A stretch of DNA of 64,000 nt from Gonocerus acuteangulatus (GCA_946811695.1 OX328123.1:14415162-14479161), one strand, 5' to 3'; shown: positions 19,939 to 31,819, counted from the stretch's first letter. A program made the numbers and translations. The notes: generated by a model not told the origin, from the sequence alone.

Positions 19939-19970
19939 CTGAAGAAGGCTGCCATTGTTGCAGTCGAAAC
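19939..19970 (+). ncRNA. Hammerhead-ribozyme-like core (right arm)
   Basis: Inverted copy of the core at 19764-19795 with no change. Confidence 0.4.
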
Positions 19971-20049
19971 GTCCAAAATACAGATTTCTTTTTGAAAGTC
20001 TGACGTTTTTCTCCTAGCCGAATCCCAACTATACCTGTCTTCCTATTAT

Positions 20050-21640
20050 TTTTGTTTATTTACTGAAATATATTCGTTGATCCAAAAAAAAATAAACATT
20101 AGAACTTCGACTTGGATTTCCTAACATCCGGAATTCGTGATTCGCCCTTTCTCTTCCAAGGTCATGAATTAGTGATGCGATTATTTCACCAAAAACGAGT
20201 TTAACATTATTATTTTCTGCAGAGAGTTGTTATGCATTTAGTGTTAGCAAGTAACTGAACATTACCAGTGAGATCCATCTTACATCTCGTGTGAAACTGA
20301 CAAAATTTATTCGTTATAAGCGAACATTTTTATATAGAGGAATGCGTCGAGAACAGTTAACAGTATTATGTTGGTTGTTATTTTTTTTTCAACTCAGCAC
20401 TCGAAAATACATTTGAAAGTATCTCTACCTATCGAGTAAAATATGACTTTTTTAACTTAAAAATTTGTTTTTTTCACGATTTTCGTAATATAAAACCTTT
20501 TCACCCCTAACCATTTCACAATAATATTATTGTGTTTATACTGCAAATATAGCCGTATCTCGGAATCAATTTTAATAACCAAACACTCAACAGGTTATTT
20601 TTAATCTGACTTCTGACTCTATCTTGTATTTTCATTTATTTCTTAATATTATTTCTTATTTATTTATTTAATTTTATTTATTTATTTTATTTTATTTTCT
20701 CTATTTATGTATTCACTTTTTCAGTTACTAATATCTTTTCCCCTCTCAAGAGTTACTGCCTTTTTCGTTTTCCCGATTCTTACCTTGCTCAGTAATTTTG
20801 TTCATTATCAAATTTTGTATATACCTTATTCACAGTATCAACAACAGTGCTAAACAATTTCTAATTTTACAACTTCTTTCACGAAGTAATTGTAAACAGG
20901 CCTTATTTGTAACTACATGAACTGACTTTTTCCAATGTATTTTATCTGTTATTCTTAAGACTTTACAATGTATTTGTTAAAGTACAACTGGAAATGTATC
21001 TGTATAACTGTTTCGAGCACATCACCTTAGTTGCGATTGCTCATAAATAAATCAATTAAAAAAATAATAATCATTCGACTCGGTTCAAAATAATACTTCA
21101 AAAATGATACCGAAATCAGAAAGATTCTATGACTAATAGGTTATTTCCCAAAGTCGGGCGTTTGGCACCACTGTGCGTCGTGCTAATCAAAAGGTTAAGA
21201 TGTTCTGTAAAAATAAACTAAATCCGTGTTTTAGGAATGTGGTTTTACTTTGGAGGCAAATTATTAATATTCGCTTTCCGGACGTTATTTTGACTTCTTT
21301 ACAACGAAACCCTGCATACATCACACCCAACGAACACCAGTACTTGTTGCCCAAAATCAAAGAAAACCCAATATCAATCCATTAGAAGTTATTTAGAATT
21401 TATTATTATTTATTTATTGGAACTTTGTTTTAGGGCAATTCCCTTTGAACAGGAGTGTGTGAACATATTTTGTATTTTTCAAAGCTTCCATTACAAAGAA
21501 AAACCATATTCCTCTATAAACAGACTTTCAAAAATAGAGTACAACATACAAGCAAGCTGCGAAACAATTTAGGTTCATGCTGGATAACTTAATCCATAAA
21601 GTGGTCTAAATTGCATAATGAACTATATAATAAATTAAAA
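20050..21640. other. No gene recognised; AT-rich, with a possible LINE 3' end near 20990-21070
   Basis: Mostly low-complexity AT sequence. The stretch TTGCGATTGCTCATAAATAA followed by ATCAATTAAAA near 21029-21060 resembles the 3' termini of the Jockey-like copies. An open frame at 21173-21385 (70 codons) has no recognisable homology. Confidence 0.4.
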
Positions 21641-21819
21641 TATTGCTATATAAGGAACTTAAGTGCTATAAAACGCGTTTTATCAATATCCCTAGAATTT
21701 TTTTTTTATATATATATTTATTTATGAGCATCCATGCGCATCTAAGGCGTTTCGCTCCAAACAGTTATTGCATATATACATCTAAAAACAAATGGTATAC
21801 ATCTAAATATATATATAGA

Positions 21820-21828
21820 CATACACAT

Positions 21829-21920
<92 letters not shown>
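21820..21920. repeat. (TA)n/(CA)n compound microsatellite
   Basis: TA run, an ACACACAC interruption near 21867-21882, then TA again. Flanks contain repeated TACATCTAAAAACAAATGGT units (21775-22060). Confidence 0.95.
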
Positions 21921-21922
<2 letters not shown>

Positions 21923-22065
21923 CATCTATCATTATACATCTATAAACAAATTATATGTAGAAATGGCAATATATTCACATCTAAAAACGAATAGTATATA
22001 CAAATGACAAAATATATATACATCTAAAGACAAATGGTATACATATATACATTTAAAAACAAACA

Positions 22066-22069
<4 letters not shown>

Positions 22070-22128
<59 letters not shown>
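22070..22128. repeat. (TA)n microsatellite
   Basis: Uninterrupted TA run of about 58 bp. Confidence 0.95.
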
Positions 22129-22131
<3 letters not shown>

Positions 22132-22294
22132 AAATGGTATTATTTATATACATCTGGTTGATCAATCGGATTACATAATTAGACATAGTTACTAATTCAT
22201 TAATTACATGTTATCGTTCTTTACAGTTTACCAAGTGGCGTAATACCTTCCTTATGTTTTGTACTCCAATTGTTTGAATATAATATTGAGATGG

Positions 22295-22298
<4 letters not shown>

Positions 22299-22354
<56 letters not shown>
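22299..22354. repeat. Poly-A tract followed by G run
   Basis: About 48 A residues then GGGGGGG. It abuts the 3' side of the minus-strand LINE fragment; on that strand it reads C7 then poly-T, so it is not that LINE's own A tail. Confidence 0.85.
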
Positions 22355-22363
22355 TTGAAAGTG

Positions 22364-23015
22364 TTAAATTTTTCCATACATATTCATAGTTTTGAGGTGT
22401 GTAAGGATTGCTGGTATGTGTGGACTGCTGTCAGTAAGTAATTCGGTCATGTCATACGGTAAGTCTAGATTTTGACGTTGTCGGCATTCTGTTAGTATGT
22501 GTTTTACGGTTAGTTCGGTGTTACAGATTTTACATGTAGGCTTTTCTTTTTTAGTCATTAAGTACTCGTGTGTTATTCGTGTATGTCCAATTCTGAGCCT
22601 AGTTAGTACTACTTCTTCTCTTCTGTTTTGTCTGTGACTGGAATGCCATTCCGCGATGTTCCGTTTTATTTGTCGCAGTTTGTTGTTGGTAGATAGGTTT
22701 GTCCAGTCATTTTGCCATTTGTTTGTGATTTGGTGTTTAGCCTGTCTCGTAAGGTCCTGGTAAAAAATGTCTAGTGGTTGAATTGTTAAGTCTTGAGTAG
22801 CCAATTTCGCTTGTTCGTCTGCAGTCGTACTAAGTCCTAGGTCTTCATGTCCTGGCAGGCAATATATTGTTGTGTGTATGCCTGAAAGTTATAAATTGTA
22901 GATGTGTTGTTTGATTTGGATTGCTTTGGGATGTTGAATGTATAAGTTCTGTAATATGTGTAGTGAACTGAGAGAATCTGTACAGATGATAATGTTTGTG
23001 TGTTGTGATGGAGGA
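22364..23015 (-). pseudogene. Jockey-like LINE fragment (RNase H end and zinc-binding tail)
   Basis: The minus-strand frame 22804-22364 reads RREEVVLTRLRIGHTRITHE then CKICNTELTVKHILTEC, the same tail as at 5296 and 19240. Upstream (23015-22805), a frame-shifted stretch ending TADEQAKLATQD corresponds to the end of RNase H. The upstream domains are lost at about 23015. It is the best-preserved of the three tails and is inferred to be the same subfamily as 5290-5965. Confidence 0.72.
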
Positions 23016-23029
23016 GTGTTTTAGAATTT

Positions 23030-23576
23030 TTAACGGGAAATTATAAAATTACACTAATTCTCAATTAAGTAGTATTTATTAAAATAATGGTGCAAGATGA
23101 CAATAAGGTTCGAGTCTATATTTTCACGTACAACTTTTACATTCTCTTCAAACTAAATTAAATACAAAAAGCTTTATTAAACTTGGTGTGGCTTTTAGCA
23201 TCTTGTAAAATCTGAAGGCTTACAAAGTTAGGGATTCAAACTTTCTCATTCTGATAATCTCACTCTTCGAACTAACTTGTCGCCAAGAAAGCAATGGTTA
23301 TTTGACAACCCTATGAATCTTGACACACCACTTCCGTATGATACGAGAAATTAATTAATTTGTAGAACATAAGCTCTGCAAGTTTCCCATAGGGAGGAAA
23401 GACACTTATGAGGTTGACCTAATGACGAAATACGGAAGTGCCGATTAAAAACTTTCATGTTTCAAACCCCATAGATCACGAATATATTGGCGGTTCAAAT
23501 TTTTATGTGTATCTAGAAACCCAACGTAATTGGGTAGCCCATTTTATTTAGATTTTTAAATAAAGTTTTCTATATA
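23030..23576. repeat. Dispersed-repeat sequence (complement of the 28-kb and 39-kb repeat ends)
   Basis: Bases 23380-23540 are the complement of the block at 28270-28400 and 39055-39185 (GGAAGTGCCGATTAAAAACT, GGGAGGAAAG). The rest (23030-23340) is AT-rich with no coding signal. Confidence 0.55.
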
Positions 23577-24087
23577 CTAGCTGTTACCCGGCGCGCCATG
23601 CTACACCTACTTTCTGCATATAGAAAAGCCTAAATAAATTAGAAAACAAATAAGTATTATTAAAATCTAATAACACGACTCTGTAACTGTTATGAACCCG
23701 TGACCTCCCAACTGTGAGTCCTAGATGACTTTGACCTAACCTATAACACCCCCCGTATCAAGACATACATGTATACCAAGTTTCGTAAAAATTGGTCTAT
23801 AGTGTGGATTTGCATAAGGGACAAACATACAGACAGACAGCTGGTAGACGTTTTTGACTTAGCCTACGACACTCCCCAAATTAAGATCTACATGTGCACC
23901 GAGTTTAGTCAAAATCGGACGAACGGTGTGGATTTGTATAAGGGACAAACATACAGACAGACAGCTGGTAGATTTTTTTGACCTAGCCTAGGAGATTTCT
24001 CGTATCAAGACCTACCATTATTCCAAGTTTGGTCAAAATCGGTCAAACGGTGTAGATTTGTATATGGAACAAACAAACAGACACGTG

Positions 24088-24124
<37 letters not shown>
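23577..24124 (+). repeat. Dispersed repeat with ~120-bp internal tandem units and a (TA)n end
   Basis: Begins CTAGCTGTTACCCGGCGCGC, then carries about 2.7 copies of a unit containing AAGTTTCGTAAAAATTGGTC or a variant followed by GGACAAACATACAGACAGAC, and ends in (TA)n at 24089-24124. A minus-strand copy lies at 51526-51913. Blocks of the type AAGTTTxGTCAAAATCGGTC are common in 3' regions of arthropod LINEs, but the class is not settled here. Confidence 0.65.
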
Positions 24125-24127
<3 letters not shown>

Positions 24128-24363
24128 TCCCTCGTAACTTGAGCTCTTCCACATGTATGTTTCCTCTTCTTTTAATAAGGCGTTATAGACAAACACAAAA
24201 TTGGTTCAACACTTCATTTAAACCATTTTATTCATATCGACTAGTTTCTGGCAACTTGGCCTCTCATCACAAACATTTCTGAAAATATTTTTTTTTTTTT
24301 TTTTAAACAAACATTAGAATTTTGAAATCTAAACATATTTAATAGTATAATTTATATTTAAAA

Positions 24364-25375
24364 CTAGCTAAATACCCGTGCTTCGTCACGGCAGATAAGT
24401 AGTTATTTTATTGCGTTAAATAATGTTTCATTAAAATTACGTTACTATACAATTCTGTGCAGTTTATTACAGCACGGTTCCCGTCATACTATATTTTATT
24501 CAATGGGCGTTAAAATTTAAAAGTTTATGTTTCCAAGAAGTCATATGGTAACACCCAATATATTTACGAGTATTACCAAGGTTATAGGCGAGGAGGCTGT
24601 GCAAGGTTTCCGGATATTATTACCTCGCCTGGAAAACCTAAGGATATGCCATACATCACGGTTTGACCGGGACTGCCCCGGTATTTTGCAATTGTTTCGG
24701 TGTCCCGCCCAGTTTTATCAATGTCCCGGAAAAGGCTGTAAGATGTAAAAAGTAATGAATTCATGTTTATAACAATCAAAGAAAGGAACTACCTGCACAG
24801 CGCTGCCAGCTGCCAGACACTACTATTTGGCTGAGAGACTGTTTTAAGAAAATCAAGTAGCAAAAAGTTCCCTTCTTATTTTTAAGGTTTGGGTAGACTA
24901 ACAGTTTAGGATTCCCCCTTCCCGTTAGTTGCTAGGCTTAAAACTCACCAACCATTTTGCTTATAATTTGTACTCTTTTTACCCCCCCCCTCCCGGTTTA
25001 ACTCTCCAAAAATATAGCAAGCCTATCTGACGGGGACAGGCAGAAAAGAAACGCAATTAAAACTATGAGGGACAGTTAATTTCTAGTAATTCAAGGTCTG
25101 CCATCATAGTTGAAATTAACCTCAATTAGAAATAAAACTATGAGAGTGATAATGTAAGGTAACAGCTGTTCTTTATCGTCCTAGCAACGCAGACTGCCTA
25201 GGCTTGCCTTCTCTAACCAACTCAAACTTTAAACCCCCCTAAAAATGCTTAAAAATACGAATATCAAAAAATCCTTATACGTGACATAGGGAGTGCCCAT
25301 GCAAAATTTCAAAATTTTCTGTCGAGCGGTTTGGGCTGGGCGTTGATAGATGAGTGAGTGAGTCAAATACATTAT
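24364..25375 (+). repeat. Dispersed repeat D, copy 1 (TACCCGTGCTTCGTCACGGC end)
   Basis: Starts AAATACCCGTGCTTCGTCAC and ends with GTTTGGGCTGGGCGTTGATA GATGAGTGAGTGAG. It is matched almost base for base by 29141-30275, apart from an 80-bp block near 29545 and a 30-bp block near 29855 found only in copy 2. Further diverged pieces lie at 52530-53305 (minus), 60895-61085 and 63030-63300. Open frames in it are conserved only because the copies are recent. Confidence 0.8.
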
Positions 25376-26464
25376 CCAACTATAAGCAATTAAAAAATAA
25401 CAAGGAATAAAACAGACAAAAAGAACCATTCGAATAAGCGAAATCAATTAATTTAAAGTTTTAAGCACTTATTTCTCCGATTGACATAGCCTAATTAAAA
25501 CTTTCTTCAGAACCTTTTTTTGTAGAGCATTTAGTAAGCTTTCGAATGGTAATCTTCCGCTTCACAAGATTGTCAACGGTTTTCGAGATACTATCGAAAG
25601 TATACAAAGTTACCAAAAATCTTTTTATCTGTTAATAAAATATTTTATTCTAACCCTTCCTTTACTCTAAAAGTAACAAAAGTTTCAACATATTAGTGTT
25701 GATGAAATTCGAACATGCAGAAAATGTTTCAACTGTATCCCATAATTCTAAGTACCAAAATCAAAGACAAACAACCCTCCCTAGGAAGGACGCTAGGCAG
25801 TTGAAAAGCTATATATCTTGGAAATCCATATCTCTAACATTAAATTGTTTTTCTTAACCTGTTTTATTTTCAAATACATTATCCAACTATAAGCAATTAA
25901 AAAATAACTAGGAATAAAAAACAGACAAAAAGAACAGTTCGAATAAGCGAAATCAATTCCTTTAAAGTTTTAAGCTCTTATTTCTCCGATTGACATCGCC
26001 TCATCAAAACTTTCATTAGAACCTTTTTTTTTTTTTTTAGATAATTTAATAAGCTTTCTAATGGTATTCTTCCGTTTGCCAAGATTCTCAACCTTTTTCG
26101 AGGTATTAAGGAAAGTAAACAAAGTTACCAAAACTTTTTATGTCTGTTAATAAAATATTTTATCCTAACCCTTCCTTAACTCCAAACGTAACCAAAATTT
26201 CAACATATTAGTTTTAATGAATGTAGAACATGCAGAAAATGTTTCAACTGAATCCCAAACCAAAAACGGAATTCAAAAACTATTTTTCCAATTTTCTCGA
26301 AAACGGTTAAAGCTATCGCCTTGAAAATGGTTTCATTCGTTTTCCTAGCCCAAGAAGCATATAAAATGAGTACTTACTATTTTCAAATCTAATAGATATG
26401 CAAATTATTATTATATTAATCAGAATAATATAAAAATTAACTAAAGGTTTATATTTGTTTATTG

Positions 26465-26695
26465 ACTGCAGACTACATGGGGGGAGGTATGGAATACTAA
26501 CAATCTAGAACATGGAATAGTTAACCAATTAAAACGCTATTACACTAAGAAAAAATATTTTTTCTGAACTAAGTGTACTTATTTATTTATTTTTAAGGTT
26601 TTATGACACATTTTTACCGATTAAATCAACATTTCGGGGGGGGGGAGGTCATACCCCCTGCCTTACAAATGCCCAAGACAGATTATTATTACATG
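26465..26695. mobile_element. Decayed hAT-type MITE (third copy of the 6198 family)
   Basis: GGTATGGAATACTAACAATC, TTTTTAAGGTTTTATGACA, TTTTTACCGATTAAATCAAC and CATTTCGGGGGG follow the order of 6198-6469; the termini are degraded. Confidence 0.5.
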
Positions 26696-26894
26696 ATAGA
26701 AATACAGGTACGTCAGATAATGCTGTGAATTTAAGCCAATATATCTCTAGTTAAGAGCCTTAAAAATATAGGAAAGACTATGTTTTAAGATTCTTCATGC
26801 AACCCTCCCAGCCTCCCAGATGTTGCGTTACAAGATCAAAATAGAGATCAAAATATCCCAAATATGACAGTGAGAGAAAGAAAAGAAGAATTGG

Positions 26895-26992
26895 AAAAAG
26901 TTCAAGCCGAAACGTCGGCACAATAAAACCATTTTTACGATAAAATGTAGTTTTATTAAGTAGCAGTGACCGAACCCTGACAGTTATATTTT
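26895..26992 (+). mobile_element. Penelope-like pseudo-LTR fragment
   Basis: AAGCCGAAACGTCGGCACAA, then ATAAAATGTAGTTTTATTAA, then AGTGACCGAACCCTGACAG, the same block order as 7846-7935. The CTGANGA box upstream is not preserved. Confidence 0.55.
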
Positions 26993-28015
26993 GGTTCCAC
27001 CAGTCTTGAAAGGTAGGATTTACAATCTTACCTGGAAGGGTCGGCAACACTAGAAACCGTCCCGCTAGTTACAAGGTCTTGGAATCTTGGAACTCTATAT
27101 TTCTAACAATAAATTGTTTTTGTCATTTTACTTAACCTGTTTTATTTTCGAATACATTATCCAACTATAAGCAATTAAAAAATAACAAGGAATAAAATAC
27201 AGACAAAAAGAACACTTCGAATAAGCGAAATCAATTACTTTAAAGCTTTAAGCTCTTATTTCTCCGATTGACATCGCCTAATCAAAACTTTCATTAGAAC
27301 CTTTTATGTAGAGCATTTAATAAGCTTTCTAATGGTATCCTTCCGTTTGCCAAAATTCTCAACAGTTTTCGAGATATTAATGAAAGTTCCCAAAATTTAT
27401 ATTATTTCTAGCAACAGAAAATTGGCCTCATTTTTCATATCCTATTTTACACACAAAATTTTCGCAACATAAGAAATTACAAAAATAAAAAGCAATAAAA
27501 AACGAAGGGAAAGAGACAAAAATTACAACAAGAACGACAAAAACCCGTTCATAAGAACAAAACAGACGTATTTGAAGTTTTAAGCACTTATTTCTCCGAT
27601 TGACATAACCTAATCAAAAATAGTTTTAGAATCTTTTTTGTAGAGAATTTAGTAAGCTTTCAAATAGTTTCTATCCACTTACCACGATTTCCCAACCGTG
27701 TTCGAGATATTAATGAAAGTATACGAACTTCCCAAAACTTTTCATGTCTGTTCATAAAATATTTTATTCTAACCCTTCCTTAACTCCAAACGTAACCAAA
27801 ATTTCAACATATTAGTTTTGATGAAAGTAGAACATGCAGAAAATGTTTCAACTGAATCCCATGATTCTAAGTACCCAAACCAAAAACGGTATTCAAAAAA
27901 TATTTTTCCAATTTTCTCGAAAACGGTTAAAGCTATCGCCTTGAAAATGGTTTCATTCGTTTTCCTAGCCCAGGAGTCATATAAAACGAGTACTTAGAAG
28001 CTTATGAACTCAAAA

Positions 28016-28180
28016 ACGTAAGCGTTGCGATTTTTTTTGCGCGAATTTCGCCCCAAACGCCATCTTCCAGTAGGCGGATTTTGCTGGTTAACGAACTTGA
28101 CCTTTCAAATTGGACGAAGGATTTTTGTACCAAATTTCATCAAAATCGGACCATTCGTCTTCTATCTAGAGAGCGAACAG

Positions 28181-28275
<95 letters not shown>

Positions 28276-28425
28276 AATTTGAACCACCGTTATTTTCGGT
28301 CTCTAGGGGTTCTGAAACGCGAAATTTTCAAGTCGGCACTTCCGGATTGTTTCATTGTATCAACCCTATAAGCGGGGTTCCTCCCTATGGGGGAGGGAGG
28401 AACCGCGCTAAAATTTATACACACA
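28016..28425 (+). repeat. Repeat with (TA)n centre and GCGCGAATTTCGCCC / GGAACCGCGCTAAAA ends
   Basis: CGTAAGCGTTGCGATTTTTT, GGCGGATTTTGCTGGTTAAC GAACTTG and TTCATCAAAATCGGACCATT lead into (TA)n (28183-28275), then CGGCACTTCCGGATTG, AGCGGGGTTCCTCCCTAT and GGAACCGCGCTAAAA. The same order occurs at 38826-39185; parts recur at 62816-62965 and, complemented, 63740-63930. Confidence 0.75.
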
Positions 28426-28516
28426 ACACAAGCATTTTTTCTGTTCTTTCCTTGAAAAATAAATAAAAAATGAAATTTTGAATTTCCCTGACTTTTCTCT
28501 GTCGGTGGGAACCCTG

Positions 28517-28544
28517 TATATATATATATATATATATATATATT
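28517..28544. repeat. Short (TA)n tract
   Basis: About 28 bp of TA in otherwise unassigned repeat sequence (28430-29130), part of which is the complement of family E (CGAATGAAACCATTTTAAAG). Confidence 0.9.
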
Positions 28545-29140
28545 GATGACATTTGGGGGGAAAATTGAGAAAATTCGCGCGAAAAAAGTCGTGACGGTTA
28601 CGTTTTCGAGTTAACATACTTGCAAGCATTCGTTTTAAAGGTTTCTTGGCATAAGAAAACGAATGAAACCATTTTAAAGCGACATTTGAAACCGTTTAAG
28701 AGAAAAATTGATACAAATCATTTTCCAATCCTGTTCTAGACGTCGGACATCAATCTAATTTAAGATAGTTAAATTCTGGAGTTAAGGAAGTTTTAGACAT
28801 AAAATATTACATTAACAGGCATGAAAAGTTTTGGGGTTTTCGTATATTTTCTACAATATCTCGTAGATGGTTGGGAAATCGTTGTAAGTGGAACGTAACC
28901 GTTCGAAAGCTCAGTAGATTCTCTACAAAAAAGATTCTGTCATTTTCAGCGGGCCGCTGTCAATCGAAGAAAAAAACAGTTAAAACTTGTAAATTTTTAG
29001 TTTTGCTCTTTTGAGCGAGTTTTTGTATGTCTTTACCTAACGTTTTAAGTTGTTGTGTCTTATTTCAATTCGATTTAGCAGTAAAATGAATATTTCACTA
29101 TTACAATGTAAGAAAATTTGAAACAGTCTTATGTAATACT

Positions 29141-30275
29141 AGTTGAATACCCGTGCTTCGTCACGGCAGATAAGTAGTTATTTTATTGCGTTAAATAATG
29201 TATCATTAAAATTACGTTACTATACAATTCTGTGCAGTTTATTACAGCACGGTTCCCGTCATACTATATTTTATTCAATGGGCGTTAAAATTTAAAAGTT
29301 TATGTTTCCAAGAAGTCATATGGTAACAGCCAATATATTTACGAGTATTACCAAGGTTATAGGCGAGGAGGCTGTGCAAGGGTTCCGGATATTATTACCT
29401 CGCCTGGAAAACCTAAGGATATGCCATACATCACGGTTTGACCGGGACTGTCCCGGTATTTTGCTATTGTTTCGGTGTCCCGCCCAGTTTTATCAATGTC
29501 CCGGAAAAGGCTGTAAGATGTAAAAAGTAATGAATTCATGTTTATAAGAATCTTTTTTAAATCGGTTACTTTTCTACAATCAACATTGTTACTACTGCTC
29601 ACAGTGTTAAAGAAATCAGAAGTAATCTAACTGTAAAACGCTGGAACTACCTGCACAGCGCTGCCAGCTGCCAGACACTACTATTTGGCTGAGAGATTTT
29701 TTTAAGAAAATCAAGTAGCAAAAAAAGTTCCGTTCTTATTTTTAAGGTTTGGGTAGACTACCAGTTTAGGATTCCCCCTTCCCGTGACTTGCTAGGCTTA
29801 AAACTCACCAACCATTTTTCTTATAATTTGTACTCTTTTTATCCCCCCTCCCCTGGTATGCCCATCCCATATTAATGTGTCTCGGTTTAACTCTCCAAAA
29901 ATATGGCAAGCCTATCTGACGGGGACAGGCAGAAAAGAAACGCAATTAAAACTCTATGAGGGACAGTCAATTTCTAGTAATTCAAGGTCTGCCATCATAG
30001 TTGAAATTAACCTCAATTAGAAATAAAACTATGAGATAGATAATGTAAGGTAACAGCTGTTCTTTATCGTCCTAGCAACGCAGGCTGCCTAGGCTTGCCT
30101 TCTCTAACCAACTCAAACTTTAAACCCCCCTAAAAATGCTTAAAAATACGAATATCAAAAAATCCTTTCTTAGCGAGCGCCTACGTTATATACGGAGTGT
30201 CCATGCAAAATTTCAACATTTTCTGTCGAGCGGTTTGGGCTGGGCGTTGATAGATGAGTGAGTGAGTGAGTGAGT
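29141..30275 (+). repeat. Dispersed repeat D, copy 2
   Basis: Direct copy of 24364-25375 about 4.8 kb downstream with very few substitutions and two extra blocks. It ends in a short GAGT tandem (30258-30276). Confidence 0.8.
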
Positions 30276-30399
30276 ATCACTGGTATTTGACAAATATATA
30301 GTAGATATTTCCCCTTCGAGATTTTATTTTTTATTTTTTACAAAAGATCAAACCCCACCAATAACTGCTACTATTCCTTTACTAATAGCATTAGAGATA

Positions 30400-30447
30400 T
30401 TAACGGAACCGCGCTAAGATGACGCAGTTCCTGCGAGTCAGTCTTCT
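30400..30447 (-). repeat. Copy of the TCCGACTCGCAGGAACTGCG terminal motif
   Basis: Reads AACCGCGCTAAGATGACGCA then GTTCCTGCGAGTC, the complement of the motif found at 33869, 34685, 37315 and 37780 (all plus). It marks one end of a dispersed repeat. Confidence 0.6.
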
Positions 30448-30706
30448 ATCCCGAAAGCAGCAAGTCAATAATACTAAATATTTAAACAATTATTTTCATT
30501 TCACAATCTTAAGAATTAACAAAAATCTTCACCCCCTTCAAGTATGATAATATATTTTGCAATTTTTTTTATATCTGACAAAAATACAATAGACTTGAGT
30601 TGATTTTATCACATAATCTCTTCCAACATTTATGCTGTAGAAAATGTATTTAGCTGATTCCAAAAGGTCGAACTTCGCCCAAATAGTATGAACAGATAAA
30701 TATACG

Positions 30707-30710
<4 letters not shown>

Positions 30711-30748
<38 letters not shown>
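30711..30748. repeat. (TA)n microsatellite
   Basis: TA run directly abutting the left end of the pogo-like element. Confidence 0.95.
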
Positions 30749-30751
<3 letters not shown>

Positions 30752-31599
30752 TAGAACTTGGATAATTCGAACCTCTAGGGACCGATAAAAAAGTTCGAAT
30801 TATCCAAAATTCGAATTAAAAAAGTTTGTGAATATAAAGGGGTAAAAAATCGAATTTCATATTTTCACATTTTTTAAATTAAAAAAAAACATACATTTTA
30901 TTTAAACAATAACAAACATTTTATAAATTGATGATTACGAACATAAGTAATAAATAATTTTTTGAAAAAGTAAAAATAAAAGTCTTTTGTTTTGAAAAAA
31001 GTAATTTTCATGGCAACGATTTTTTTTCTTTATTTTTCAGATAAGTTGGTAAAGTATTAGGAGGAATGCCTTGGCAATTTCAGATTTTTTCTTTATTCCT
31101 TTTTCAACTTTTTTAATCATAGCAATTTTCTTTGGCAACGTTAAAGTTTTATAATTTCTAGGCTTCCACGTCCTAAATCAAGAACTCACAGAACTGCACT
31201 GTACACAAGAAATTCAAGGCACAAACAATAAAACAGATCTAGGCGCTGATTGAGTTATAACTGAATAAGGAATGAGATGGGAGGGAATTCTAGGATAATA
31301 CGACAGGATGGTGTATGTAACCATAACCCCTGGAAGGGAGGAAGCGCGACCCACCACTTAGCATCATCCGTATCATTGCTACATCCGTATCTTACTATCC
31401 GTCTTTCCCGAGTGGAGAATATTTTCACGAGATTTAAGATCGAACACTTCCCATTGGAGGTAATGACTCGTCAAAAATTCGAATTATCCAAAATTTTATT
31501 CGAATTAACCACGATTTTTTAGCATTGTTTATACCCTAAATTCTTGGGACCGAGAGAAATATTCGAATTAACCACGATTTCGAATTATTCATGTTCCAC

Positions 31600-31601
<2 letters not shown>
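30749..31601. mobile_element. pogo/Tigger-like non-autonomous DNA element
   Basis: Left end CAGTAGAACTTGGATAATTC GAA and right end TTCGAATTATTCATGTTCCA CTA form inverted termini flanked by TA. Sub-terminal repeats of TTCGAATTATCCAAAATTCG lie near both ends (30790-30815, 31475-31500, 31560). CAGTAGAACCTCGATAAT-type ends with TA duplication are typical of insect pogo-like elements. The interior has no transposase; it holds AT-rich sequence and a GC-richer stretch at 31270-31400. Confidence 0.65.

Positions 31602-31660
<59 letters not shown>
31602..31660. repeat. (TA)n microsatellite
   Basis: TA run on the right side of the pogo-like element. Confidence 0.95.
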
Positions 31661-31667
<7 letters not shown>

Positions 31668-31762
31668 TAAAATAAAAATTAAAAAAATGAAAATATCCCA
31701 GCAGTATAGGTTTTTATAAATTTTACCATACTCTATTAATGTGACCCCATTTTACGGACCCT

Positions 31763-31765
<3 letters not shown>

Positions 31766-31793
<28 letters not shown>
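31766..31793. repeat. Poly-T tract
   Basis: About 27 T residues, possibly the complement of a retroposon A tail. Confidence 0.85.
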
Positions 31794-31819
31794 AGTCTGA
31801 ATTTCTTCCCTGCACCAGT

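Larger units (their letters stand above)
19692..20042. mobile_element. Near-perfect 351-bp palindrome of two Penelope-like pseudo-LTRs
   Basis: Arms 19692-19865 and 19869-20042 (174 nt each) appear identical in inverted orientation, separated by 3 nt. Each arm, read outward, has CTGAAGA, a 6-bp stem, GAAACGTCC, ATACAGATTTCTTTTTGAAA and ends TAGCCGAATCCCAACTATAC. The repeat at 43432-43540 shares the last block (TAGCCGAATCCCAACC). Flanking sequence does not extend the symmetry. Confidence 0.85.
21772..22140. repeat. Short tandem units related to ACATCTAAAAACAAATGGTAT
   Basis: Five or more diverged copies of ATACATCTAAAAACAAATGG surround the TA tracts (near 21775, 21795, 21980, 22018 and 22048). 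Confidence 0.6.
25440..28015. repeat. Repeat family E, several direct copies
   Basis: The block GCACTTATTTCTCCGATTGA CAT...CTAATCAAAACTTTC, TTTTTTGTAGAG, AATTTAGTAAGCTTTC, ATAAAATATTTTATTCTAAC recurs with starts near 25467, 25976, 27252 and 27588. Intervening sequence also repeats (AATACATTATCCAACTATAA GCAATTAAAAAATAAC). No coding capacity is evident. Confidence 0.75.

Noticed and set aside
24527..24748. Conserved 73-codon frame present twice (also 29302-29523)
   Set aside because: The two copies are recent duplicates of a dispersed repeat; the frame shows no domain, and the minus-copy at 52530-53305 does not keep it.
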